9,647 nt of DNA. Source: JBFYKJ01 sp041306005 (GTDB lineage Archaea > Altiarchaeota > Altiarchaeia > JAFGQM01). Shown in pieces: positions 1 to 5,140 of this stretch. Position numbers and translations under genes: made by a program. The notes under the pieces were generated by a model. The model did no database searches, had not been told where the DNA came from, and worked only from the letters and a program-made list of their open reading frames with translations. Location of the stretch: positions 1 to 9,647 of the forward strand of contig JBFYKJ010000023.1 of the NCBI GenBank assembly GCA_041306005.1, in the 5' to 3' direction. Every line of letters begins with the position of its first letter. Positions within the stretch are counted from its first letter, which is position 1.

Positions 1-60
1 CTTGCGCACAGGAACCGCAGGTTCCTCGTGCCCAGGTTCGCTTCCAGCGAACCTCGGGCC
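1..60. repeat. Two-hairpin repeat module, copy 1 (cut by window start)
   Basis: Two adjacent hairpins are visible. The first (6-31) has outer arms GCAC/GTGC, inner arms AGGAACC/GGTTCCT, loop GCA and a single bulged C at 27. The second (31-58) has outer arms CCC/GGG, inner arms AGGTTCGCT/AGCGAACCT, loop TCC and a single bulged C at 55. Positions 1-40 are the exact reverse complement of 5772-5811. The module lies downstream of the stop codon of the Kazal/cytochrome b5 gene. It has no T-tract, so it does not look like an intrinsic terminator. It may extend to the left of the window. Confidence 0.85.
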
Positions 61-110
61 TGCAGTCATGCGTCCTGGGCGCCTTCGCTACCCCCTGTTT
101 TGCATTCATC

Positions 111-146
111 ATCGCAGACCCAAGACCGCAGACAGTCAGACCGCGT
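111..146 (+). repeat. Heptanucleotide repeat array overlapping a stop codon
   Basis: Heptads of the ACCSNAG family occur at 118-124 and 125-131, then one eight-base variant and another unit from 140. The array crosses the minus-strand stop codon at 136-138 of the Kazal/cytochrome b5 gene, so the last codons and the TGA of that gene are written in repeat sequence. Confidence 0.7.
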
Positions 147-897
147 TCCCCTTCAGCACGAGCCCCTCGAGGGTGCTCACCTTGCCCGTCCCGTGCACGC
201 TCTCGAACTGGTTGGCGAATTCTGCGCTCTTGCCGCAGTAGGGGATTATCGCCGCGCCCATGCTCGGGTGCTGCGGCAGCCACTCGGTTATGTCGTATAT
301 CTTGCCGGCATATGCCACCCAGCAGTTGTCCGCGGTGTTGTGGCTCATGAGTTCGCCCTCCGGGACTGAAGCGTCCTCGGGCCTGCACTCGCCCTGGTAT
401 GCGACCTCGACGCACATCGCTTTTGCGCCGCACGCGTTGCCGTAGGTTATGCCGTCAACGCCGCAAACGGGCGCATACTCCATGGTGCACATCCTGTGCG
501 GGTCGACGACGCACGGGGCTTCTTCGCCGTTTGGTATCAGCCCGGTGCATCTCCAGTTAATCTCGGCTTGCCTTGTCTCCGCATTCACGACGCACGCCGG
601 CGCGCACCCTGGCCTTGAGATGTCAAGGTCCAGCCACCAGGTCTTTGTCCCCTCGTTGCACATGCGCGTGGTCTTCAGGGCGCCCTCGGCGGCGCAGGCG
701 CTTGATTGCGCGATTTGTATCGCCTCGGTTATCGGCATCCCTGCGCAGGTCTCGGCGAGCCTCCCATTGTCCGGCCCGTCGCCGCCATCCCCGTTTGAGG
801 CCGGCCCCGCCGCACCGGGCGACATCAGCACGACTGCGATTGCTATGGCCGCCACTGCGGCGGCCGCGATTACCACGATAAGCATTTTTTTGTCCAT
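136..897 (-). CDS. Membrane-anchored PepSY-like / Kazal-like / cytochrome b5-like protein
   Basis: This 253-residue protein appears to be anchored by one N-terminal membrane helix (about residues 5-25) and exposed outside the cell. A Gly/Asp/Asn-rich linker follows. Residues 50-118 resemble PepSY-like segments, with paired cysteines and an NWRCTG ending. A Kazal-like inhibitor domain has six Cys at 129, 137, 145, 156, 162 and 171, with the typical PVCGVDGITYGNAC core; the C4-C5 gap (five residues) is wider than usual. The C-terminal 70 residues match the cytochrome b5 fold (CWVAYAGKIYDIT, then HPSM and VHG); H210 and H235 would be the axial haem ligands, spaced much as in classical b5. I chose ATG 897 because it lies 26 nt from the T-rich box; ATG 906 would add three residues. 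Longer in-frame upstream sequence is repeat DNA, not protein. A role in extracytoplasmic haem binding or redox chemistry is inference. Confidence 0.82.
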   Translation of the reverse strand: MDKKMLIVVIAAAAVAAIAIAVVLMSPGAAGPASNGDGGDGPDNGRLAETCAGMPITEAIQIAQSSACAAEGALKTTRMCNEGTKTWWLDLDISRPGCAPACVVNAETRQAEINWRCTGLIPNGEEAPCVVDPHRMCTMEYAPVCGVDGITYGNACGAKAMCVEVAYQGECRPEDASVPEGELMSHNTADNCWVAYAGKIYDITEWLPQHPSMGAAIIPYCGKSAEFANQFESVHGTGKVSTLEGLVLKGNAV

Positions 898-918
898 GAC
901 GGACATTATGGCGCCCGG

Positions 919-930
919 AATAAAAAAAGG
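919..930 (-). promoter_or_regulatory. T-rich promoter box for the Kazal/b5 gene
   Basis: On the minus strand this reads CCTTTTTTTATT and is centred about 26 nt upstream of ATG 897. It directly abuts the AAGACC end of the neighbouring repeat sequence. The spacing fits a leaderless archaeal transcript starting at or next to ATG 897. Confidence 0.6.
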
Positions 931-936
931 TCTTGA

Positions 937-1028
937 GCCCAAGACCCGAGGCTCGGCAAAGCCGGGTTTAGGGCCGCTGACCCAAGACCGTAGACCGCTG
1001 ACCCAAGACCGTAGACCGCTGACCCTCA
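937..1028 (+). repeat. Heptad array with a 21-bp tandem and a degenerate hairpin copy
   Basis: Eight consecutive heptads run from 973 to 1028. Within them a 21-bp unit (three heptads) is tandemly repeated about 2.5 times (974-994, 995-1015, 1016-1025). To the left, 945-973 is a decayed relative of the 5754-5781 hairpin: the loop AAA at 958-960 and its GGC/GCC neighbours are kept, while the outer arm pairs are GU-type. The array contains the last codons of the exonuclease gene and reaches towards the promoter of the Kazal/b5 gene. Confidence 0.85.
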
Positions 1029-1618
1029 CTCAGCCACGGCGCCCCATACCTCCTGATTATCGCCTTCTTCGTGCTCCTCTCAAATCTTATCACGTCGTCC
1101 AGCTCCTCGACACCCATCCCCGAGAGCATCTTCCTGAAGTTGTTGAAGATGCAGAATGTCGCCCTCGCGTCGCCGAGCGCCCTGTGCTGCCGCTCGTTGA
1201 TTATCCTGAAGTGGCTGCAAAGCGCGTCGAGCCTCTTGCTTGTCAGCATAGGGACAAGGCGGGTTGCCAGCTTTCGCGTGCACAGCCTCCGGTTATCGAA
1301 ATCGAGGCCCGATATTTCGGCATTGTGCGACAAAAAACCGTAATCGAAGGTCGCGTTGTGCGCGACGAAGACCGAGTCGCCGAGGAACCGCGAGAACCCG
1401 GGGAGCGCGTCCTCGATGACCGGCGCGTCCTTGACCATGTTATTGTCTATCCCCGTCAGGTGCGTGATGAACGGCGGGATGCGCATGCGCGGGTTGACGA
1501 GTGTGTGAAACTCGCCCGTGACCCTGACGCCGTCGCTCCTGACGCCCGCTATTTCCGTTATCCTGTCGCGGCCTTTTGACAATCCGGTGGTCTCTATGTC
1601 GACTACTGTGAAAGACAT
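968..1618 (-). CDS. DnaQ-like DEDDh 3'-5' exonuclease
   Basis: This 216-residue protein belongs to the DnaQ/PolC-type exonuclease superfamily, which removes nucleotides from 3' ends with two metal ions. All five catalytic residues are visible: D7 and E9 in DIETTG (ExoI), D92 in HNATFDYGF (ExoII), and H145 and D150 in HRALGDA (ExoIII), giving the DEDDh type. ITHLTGI near residue 51 also fits the PolC/epsilon group. The single domain has no polymerase attached, so it could be a proofreading partner, a repair nuclease or an RNase T-like trimmer; the sequence does not decide. ATG 1618 lies 25 nt from a T-rich box. The last 18 or so residues are an oddity: they are two heptapeptide units (QRSTVLG) encoded by the 21-bp tandem repeat, beyond the point where the domain should end. 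Confidence 0.9.
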   Translation of the reverse strand: MSFTVVDIETTGLSKGRDRITEIAGVRSDGVRVTGEFHTLVNPRMRIPPFITHLTGIDNNMVKDAPVIEDALPGFSRFLGDSVFVAHNATFDYGFLSHNAEISGLDFDNRRLCTRKLATRLVPMLTSKRLDALCSHFRIINERQHRALGDARATFCIFNNFRKMLSGMGVEELDDVIRFERSTKKAIIRRYGAPWLSEGQRSTVLGQRSTVLGQRP

Positions 1619-1637
1619 GGGTTAGTTTAAGGGAGCG

Positions 1638-1647
1638 TAAAGAAAAT
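1638..1647 (-). promoter_or_regulatory. T-rich promoter box for the exonuclease gene
   Basis: The minus strand reads ATTTTCTTTA, centred 25 nt upstream of ATG 1618, the standard spacing in this window. Confidence 0.5.
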
Positions 1648-1760
1648 GCATGCCGTGGAGGCGTATCGCATATCCATTACCTGGCCCGGTCTCGACTACT
1701 GTTTTTGAGCTAACGGAGTTGTCCGCATATGCGTAGGCATAGCTAGGTTACCGGAAAGCG

Positions 1761-1770
1761 GATAAAAAAA
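1761..1770 (-). promoter_or_regulatory. Orphan T-rich promoter-like box
   Basis: The minus strand reads CCCTTTTTTTATCC, very close to the box of the Kazal/b5 gene. At 26 nt downstream there is an ATG (1740), but it opens only a 14-codon frame ending at 1696. The box may start a small RNA or a leader running towards the exonuclease gene. Confidence 0.4.
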
Positions 1771-1802
1771 GGGATATGGGGCTAACCCCGGCAAGCATAG
1801 GG

Positions 1803-1857
1803 CGCCAGACCGCAGACCCAATACCGAAGACTGCGGGCCGAAAACCGCCAACCGCCT
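1803..1857 (+). repeat. Heptad array ending at a stop codon
   Basis: Seven contiguous 7-bp units of the ACCSNAG family occupy 1809-1857, with a partial unit before them. The last unit ends inside the minus-strand stop codon (1857-1859) of the two-TM zinc-ribbon gene, so the array fills the gap right up to that gene. Confidence 0.8.
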
Positions 1858-2288
1858 TATTGGAACTCCGCGGCCTTTATCTCCTTCAAGGGCTCTTCGG
1901 GCTTCTTCTTCAGCGGCTCCCCGCACTTCTTGCAGAACTCGGCGTCCTCGTCGTTCCCAAAGCCGCACTTCGGGCACTTGTATACTACTTTCTCAATGAC
2001 CTTGACTACCTTGACCTTCTTCCTCCCAAGGAGCATGGCCGTGAGTATGCCGATGACTATGACGAACACGCCGACCACCGCGATTATGAAGCCCCAGGAT
2101 TTCACGGGGTTCGTGCTCTGGCCCCTGAGGAAATCGTTGCATTCCGGAAGGTCGGCACCATTCGGCCCGTTGCAGAGGTTGTATTTTTCCTGGTCCGCGG
2201 CGCTCAGGCTCGCCTGGGCGATGAAATACATCGCGGCACCTACGACAAGAAGTATCGCTCCCACCAATGCTATCTTAGTCCCGATCAT
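1857..2288 (-). CDS. Two-TM membrane protein with C-terminal zinc ribbon
   Basis: The 143-residue product has a hydrophobic helix at about residues 5-25, an intervening loop of about 40 residues with two cysteines (C39 and C50) that could form a disulfide outside the cell, and a second helix at about 66-87. A basic segment (GRKKVKVVKV) follows, then a zinc ribbon with CPKC at 105-108 and CKKC at 119-122, and a charged tail rich in Lys, Glu and Pro. By the positive-inside rule the ribbon is cytoplasmic. Such rubredoxin-like ribbons at the end of small membrane proteins are common in archaea, usually without a known function; I cannot name this one. The start ATG has a T-rich box about 32 nt upstream, implying a leader of a few bases. 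Confidence 0.8.
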   Translation of the reverse strand: MIGTKIALVGAILLVVGAAMYFIAQASLSAADQEKYNLCNGPNGADLPECNDFLRGQSTNPVKSWGFIIAVVGVFVIVIGILTAMLLGRKKVKVVKVIEKVVYKCPKCGFGNDEDAEFCKKCGEPLKKKPEEPLKEIKAAEFQ

Positions 2289-2316
2289 TTTAGGTCGAAA
2301 TAATTAAGACACCGGG

Positions 2317-2323
2317 AATAAAA
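2317..2323 (-). promoter_or_regulatory. TATA-like box for the two-TM zinc-ribbon gene
   Basis: The minus strand reads GCTTTTATTCCC around this box, 32 nt upstream of ATG 2288 and directly beyond the stop codon of the HD gene. It matches the boxes of other genes here in composition, although the spacing is slightly longer. Confidence 0.5.
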
Positions 2324-2325
2324 GC

Positions 2326-2892
2326 TTAAGGATGCCCGCGGGGGTGCGCATCCCTGCCCCGCCTTGGCTGTACGGCCGCTTCCGGGTCGACACCTTGGCC
2401 CCTAAGCCAGGCCTCGAACTCCTTGAGGCGGTTGAAGGTGTTGTGTATTGCGCGAACGTCGCTCGGATACCTTGCCTTCAGCACATCGTGGCGCTTTTCC
2501 AGGGCCTGGTAGCGCGAGCCGGTCCTGAAATCAGCATAAAGGAAAAGCACCTCCTCAAGGCTCATGCCGTGCGGCGTGCGCTCCCCGAAGTCGCGGATGT
2601 CGTGGCTGCTTATCACCCTTGCAAGCTCTGGGTAGCCTTCGACCTCCACTATCTTCGCCGCAGACTGCGCGTGGCCCATGCCCTCGTGCTTCTTGATGTC
2701 GTGGAGCAACGCGGCTTTCCTTAGCAGCCGCAGGTTGACCTCGTGCCCCCTATCCTTAAGCTGTTTGCCTATCCCTACGGCAACGTCGCCCACTATCAGG
2801 CTGTGGGCATGTATCTTCCCGGCCGCTTCGCTGTCTTTTGTCGCGTGTGCGCGCGCGATCGCGCGGACCTTGGCCCTGTTGGGAAGCCTCAT
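2326..2892 (-). CDS. HD-domain metal-dependent phosphohydrolase
   Basis: This 188-residue protein carries an HD-superfamily signature. H30 (in HAHSL), the H64-D65 doublet in LLHDIKK, further histidines at H74 and H97 (SSHD), and D121 in LYADF are in the order expected for a metal-binding HD phosphohydrolase. Family members hydrolyse nucleotide or cyclic-nucleotide phosphate bonds; the substrate here cannot be read from sequence. The N-terminus is basic, and the C-terminal 20 residues are rich in Arg, Pro and His and probably disordered. ATG 2892 has a T-rich box 26 nt upstream. The next gene downstream (two-TM zinc ribbon) begins only 37 bp after the stop but has its own box, so cotranscription is possible but not required. 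Confidence 0.85.
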   Translation of the reverse strand: MRLPNRAKVRAIARAHATKDSEAAGKIHAHSLIVGDVAVGIGKQLKDRGHEVNLRLLRKAALLHDIKKHEGMGHAQSAAKIVEVEGYPELARVISSHDIRDFGERTPHGMSLEEVLFLYADFRTGSRYQALEKRHDVLKARYPSDVRAIHNTFNRLKEFEAWLRGQGVDPEAAVQPRRGRDAHPRGHP

Positions 2893-2913
2893 GTCTTGTT
2901 AATTGCTCCTGGG

Positions 2914-2923
2914 AGAAAAAGTT
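2914..2923 (-). promoter_or_regulatory. T-rich promoter box for the HD gene
   Basis: The minus strand reads AACTTTTTCT, centred 26 nt upstream of ATG 2892. Confidence 0.5.
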
Positions 2924-2961
2924 CCAATAGGCTGCCCCCTACGGGGCCGCCCTTGGTTTTC

Positions 2962-3054
2962 CTATCCTCGCTTACCGCGCGTTGCCCGCTCCAGATATGC
3001 TATCATCGAAACTGTCATTACCATCTTTTTCACCTCTTTATTCTTTCGGGGCAT
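2962..3054 (-). CDS. Possible 30-residue basic protein
   Basis: This short ORF begins MPRKNKEVKKMV and ends ATRGKRG, so both ends are basic around a short hydrophobic middle. A CTTTAAG box is centred 25 nt upstream of the ATG, matching the promoter spacing of the other genes. I do not recognise a family. An in-frame TTG start would lengthen it to 68 residues through the hairpin-rich block, but that part looks more like structured RNA than protein. Codon third positions are less G/C-biased than in the large genes, so it may not be a gene. Confidence 0.3.
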   Translation of the reverse strand: MPRKNKEVKKMVMTVSMIAYLERATRGKRG

Positions 3055-3314
3055 GTCTAGGAGGGATCGGTCAGCCTTAAAGGTTCGCCGCCTATGCGGC
3101 TGTGGGCCCTGCGTATTCCAAGGGCCCCTATCCTCTACGGGGTAGAATGCGGCGTTGTCGCCGGTCAAAATTCCGCTGTCCGCGGAACGGGTGTGAAGAA
3201 CTCGCTGTGATTTCTATGAATCATGAACGCGTGCTTATCAAACCGCTTGACTATCCTTCCTGTATGCCTCTGCTATATTAGACGCTTGCCCGATATAAAT
3301 CAAATAAGCTGCGC
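3055..3314. other. Hairpin-rich block without a clear gene
   Basis: No credible protein is seen here. Several short perfect stems cluster on 3083-3187: GCCGC/GCGGC at 3087-3100, GGGCCC arms near 3106 and 3130, GGCG/CGCC at 3153-3164, and TTCCGC/GCGGAA at 3171-3187. A strong TATA-like sequence (TTTATAT on the minus strand, 3292-3300) could start a minus-strand transcript near 3270 that would cover the block. No tRNA, 5S, SRP or RNase P landmark could be recognised, so a structured RNA is only a candidate. Heptad repeats are absent from this gap. Confidence 0.35.
3292..3300 (-). promoter_or_regulatory. TATA-like box possibly driving an RNA through the hairpin block
   Basis: The minus strand reads GATTTATATCGGG, the most classical TATA element in the window. 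It lies just beyond the stop of the 43-residue gene, and nothing translatable begins about 26 nt downstream. Confidence 0.35.
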
Positions 3315-3446
3315 TTACTCCTTTATCCTGCTGTTGTACTTGGCAGTCGGCAGGTTTTCCATGCATGCCGCGCACAGGGACTTCATCCCCGGGAGCGCCT
3401 CCACTTCCTTCCTGCAGTTCGCGCACACTATAGTCTTCTTTTCCAC
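3315..3446 (-). CDS. Small (43 aa) double-CxxC zinc-ribbon protein
   Basis: The GTG-started frame encodes MEKKTIVCANCRKEVEALPG followed by a second cluster SLCAACMEN and ends YNSRIKE. The two CxxC pairs (C8/C11 and C25/C28) spaced 13 residues apart are what a tiny zinc ribbon needs, and such proteins are frequent in archaea. An in-frame TAG sits two codons upstream of the GTG, which fixes the start, and an A/T box is centred about 26 nt upstream. The gene diverges from the plus-strand gene at 3514 across a 67-bp promoter region. The function is unknown; nucleic-acid or protein binding is a guess. Confidence 0.75.
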   Translation of the reverse strand: MEKKTIVCANCRKEVEALPGMKSLCAACMENLPTAKYNSRIKE

Positions 3447-3469
3447 CTTATTCTAGAAGGTGAAAGGTG

Positions 3470-3493
3470 AAAAGCGAATTTTCCGCTTTTATC
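3470..3493. promoter_or_regulatory. Divergent promoter with inverted repeat
   Basis: AAAAGCG (3470-3476) and CGCTTTT (3484-3490) form a perfect inverted repeat with a 7-nt spacer. Each arm is the T-rich box of one gene: the left arm is about 26 nt from GTG 3446 (minus), the right arm with the following ATC about 25 nt from ATG 3514 (plus). The symmetry could also serve a regulator. Confidence 0.6.
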
Positions 3494-3513
3494 CGCTATT
3501 TGGTAACTCTTGC

Positions 3514-4098
3514 ATGCTCGAACCGAGGGAGCCCGAACGGAAGAAAGCGAAGAAACCATGCCAGCCGATGCTGCCTTTCGGGGAGAAGATGCCGCCCGGG
3601 AAGAAGGCGCAGCCAGCGCCGCGGGAAAGCATGCTTGAGAACCCGGATATCCTTGCATGGCGGGCGAAGAGGCGGGAATTGCTCCTCAAGAAGGGCGCGC
3701 CGCTCGCCGAACCCTGGGGCGAGCCCTCGGAAGACCCAAGGACCGAGGAGATACGGAAATGGCGGCAGGGCCTCTGGCGCAGCGGGATGGCAAAGCCCCC
3801 CGCCGAGAGGACCTGGCAGGAAGCGCGCGAGGTCGCCTGGGGCGAGGGCGTCGACACTAAGCACGCGCACGACATACTGAAATGGCACATACTCGAAGGG
3901 GCTTCGGAGACAGAGATAAGGGAGCTTGCCAAGCGGTATTTTGCAGGGTGGGGCAAAGAGCATACGAGGTTAATCGGCGGCAAGCCCCAAAAGATCGTTC
4001 CGCCCAAGCGGACTTTGGAGGAGAACAAGGCGCTCGTCGACGAGCTCGTGGCAAAGGCGTATAGCGGGGCGCGAGAGCCAAGGCTTAGGGCCTACTGA
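3514..4098 (+). CDS. Unrecognised charged protein
   Basis: The 194-residue product is not one I recognise. It begins MLEPREPERKKAKKP with a Pro/Lys-rich, probably disordered stretch of about 45 residues, followed by predicted helical, highly charged segments rich in Trp (WRAKRREL, KWRQGLWRSG, TWQEAREVAW, ILKWHILEG, YFAGWGKEH). There is no membrane helix, Cys pair or catalytic signature. I chose ATG 3514 because it is 25 nt from the promoter box; the frame extends 18 codons further upstream but through that promoter. The next gene starts 34 bp downstream with its own box. Both proteins contain an EDPRT segment encoded by sequence resembling the heptad repeats (here 3734-3748). Confidence 0.7.
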   Translation: MLEPREPERKKAKKPCQPMLPFGEKMPPGKKAQPAPRESMLENPDILAWRAKRRELLLKKGAPLAEPWGEPSEDPRTEEIRKWRQGLWRSGMAKPPAERTWQEAREVAWGEGVDTKHAHDILKWHILEGASETEIRELAKRYFAGWGKEHTRLIGGKPQKIVPPKRTLEENKALVDELVAKAYSGAREPRLRAY

Positions 4099-4100
4099 CT

Positions 4101-4110
4101 CATCTTATTA
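4101..4110 (+). promoter_or_regulatory. TATA-like box for the gene at 4133
   Basis: CATCTTATTA is centred about 26 nt upstream of ATG 4133, which favours that ATG over the in-frame TTG at 4124. Confidence 0.45.
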
Positions 4111-4132
4111 CCTGCCAGCCTACTTGAGCAAG

Positions 4133-5053
4133 ATGAAACCCAAGGCCCGGTCGATGAAGTCGACGATGCCCAGGTCGCTCTTCGAAGGGGCCCATAAAAG
4201 ATACCTGAAGGAGGCGTTCACCCCCCGTGGCGAGTACACGGGCGATTCCATACCCCGGGACCGCGGCATAATACGGGATTCGGCGCTAAGGGGCGCAAGG
4301 GGGTGGAAGCCGGAAGCCCTTAAGCGCAAGCTGCAGACCGAGGACCCGAGGACCGCCCGGATATTCACGTCGATGAGCCGGGAGGAGTTCGAACCGAAGG
4401 AGCTCATGCGCGGCATGCGGATGTGCGGCGTCCTAAAGAAGAACCCGAAGGCGATAGTCTTTGCGGGCTACACGGGGCAGTACTCGAAAGCTTTGCAGGA
4501 TGCGGGCATAAGCGTCATGCACACGGACGCCTTGGAGGAATATGCAAAGCATCCGGGAATACCGTCGATGCAGGCTCCGCTCCACCTCATACCTACGGAG
4601 GCGCCCGCCGACTTCACGACGAGCTTTGAGGGCTATAACGCAATCTCCTCGACGCACGGCTATTACGGCGTGCTCCGCTCTCTGGCGAACTGGCACAAGG
4701 GCATGGTGATAGTCGCGGGCAAGAGGGAGCGGTCGCCCAAAAACAAAAACACGATCGCGGGCACGCACCACAGCGTCCTGCCCGAGCACATGAGGCGGGT
4801 ATATGGCATCAGGGTCACCGAGGCGAACACGAAGAACCTTCTGTTCACCCGCCTCTTTGCCCCGGCTAGGGTAAGAGAGAAAATAGCACAGGACCTTGAA
4901 GTCCTGAAGATAATGCAGGACACGAGGGGCAAGTCGGCCGCCGACGTGGCAAGGCGCCTCGGCATCCCCGAGGCCAAGGCCCTAAGGAGCCTCAAGAGGC
5001 TGCACTACCTGTTCTCCATGATGGTCCAGGTGGAGGGCGTGGGGGCTTTTTGA
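4133..5053 (+). CDS. Rossmann-like protein with C-terminal helix-turn-helix, function unknown
   Basis: The product has 306 residues. Residues 1-100 are basic and without a recognised domain. At 107-135, AIVFAGYTGQYSKAL followed by GISVMHTDALEEY has the order of a nucleotide- or SAM-binding Rossmann motif (beta strand, Gly-rich turn, helix, second strand ending in an acidic residue). The usual E/DxGxGxG is not intact, so a degenerate or divergent methyltransferase fold is possible but unproven. A second strand-like segment is MVIVAGKRER at 191-200. Residues 267-298 (KSAADVARRLGIPEAKALRSLKRL) look like a winged helix-turn-helix. A DNA- or RNA-binding role is an inference from that end. The start is set by the box at 4101-4110. 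Confidence 0.7.
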   Translation: MKPKARSMKSTMPRSLFEGAHKRYLKEAFTPRGEYTGDSIPRDRGIIRDSALRGARGWKPEALKRKLQTEDPRTARIFTSMSREEFEPKELMRGMRMCGVLKKNPKAIVFAGYTGQYSKALQDAGISVMHTDALEEYAKHPGIPSMQAPLHLIPTEAPADFTTSFEGYNAISSTHGYYGVLRSLANWHKGMVIVAGKRERSPKNKNTIAGTHHSVLPEHMRRVYGIRVTEANTKNLLFTRLFAPARVREKIAQDLEVLKIMQDTRGKSAADVARRLGIPEAKALRSLKRLHYLFSMMVQVEGVGAF

Positions 5054-5054
5054 G

Positions 5055-5115
5055 CGCAGTCTGCGGACCGCAGACCGCAGGCCGCAGACTGAGGACTGAA
5101 TACCCAAGACCGCTT
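5055..5115 (+). repeat. Heptad array with palindrome, running into a promoter
   Basis: Seven uninterrupted heptads occupy 5067-5115; the last merges with the T-rich promoter box of the next gene. At the left edge a 17-nt palindrome (GTCTGCGG and CCGCAGAC around one A, 5060-5076) joins a reverse-oriented unit to the forward ones. The array fills nearly all of the gap between the two plus-strand genes. Confidence 0.85.
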
Positions 5116-5120
5116 TTCTT
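5111..5120 (+). promoter_or_regulatory. T-rich promoter box for the gene at 5141
   Basis: CGCTTTTCTT is centred 25 nt upstream of ATG 5141 and is immediately preceded by the repeat sequence ACCCAAGAC. Confidence 0.5.
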
Positions 5121-5140
5121 CACTTATTCGCTATATAACC

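Larger units (their letters stand above)
1619..1856. other. Intergenic region with an orphan promoter-like box
   Basis: The region holds the exonuclease promoter (1638-1647), a heptad array (1809-1857) and, between them, no credible gene. The 10-bp palindrome CGCATATGCG lies at 1724-1733. A strong T-rich box at 1761-1770 has no convincing ORF at the expected distance, only a 14-codon ATG frame. I looked for tRNA cloverleaf and T-loop signatures on both strands and saw none. Confidence 0.5.

Noticed and set aside
937..1028. CRISPR array
   Set aside because: The units are 7 or 21 bp with no unique spacers between them and no cas genes nearby.
898..1029. N-terminal extension of the Kazal/b5 protein with SGLRSWV repeats
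   Set aside because: The extra codons are translated heptad array and promoter. The membrane helix and the box spacing place the start at 897 (or 906).
449..1579. Long plus-strand frame of 376 codons
   Set aside because: It lies antisense to the Kazal/b5 and exonuclease genes, runs through their promoter and repeat, and encodes no recognisable motif; both minus-strand genes have clear domains.
1619..1808. tRNA gene (GCTC-containing D-arm-like text on the minus strand)
   Set aside because: No T-loop consensus (GGTTCRAATCC) and no closing acceptor stem could be found.
2655..2672. Heptad-like GCCGCAGACTGCGC inside the HD gene
   Set aside because: Only about two units are in phase, and the encoded AQSAAK fits a normal helix, so chance is the simpler explanation.
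3053..3145. Plus-strand 30-codon ORF containing CGCGPC
   Set aside because: It has a T-rich stretch about 26 nt upstream, but it is read through the hairpin-rich block and has only one cysteine cluster. The overlapping minus-strand ORF is no stronger, so neither is called confidently.
3200..3280. tRNA-like stretch on the minus strand (GTCAAGCGGTTTGAT resembles a D-arm)
   Set aside because: The following sequence gives no 5-bp stem with a 7-nt anticodon loop and no T-arm.
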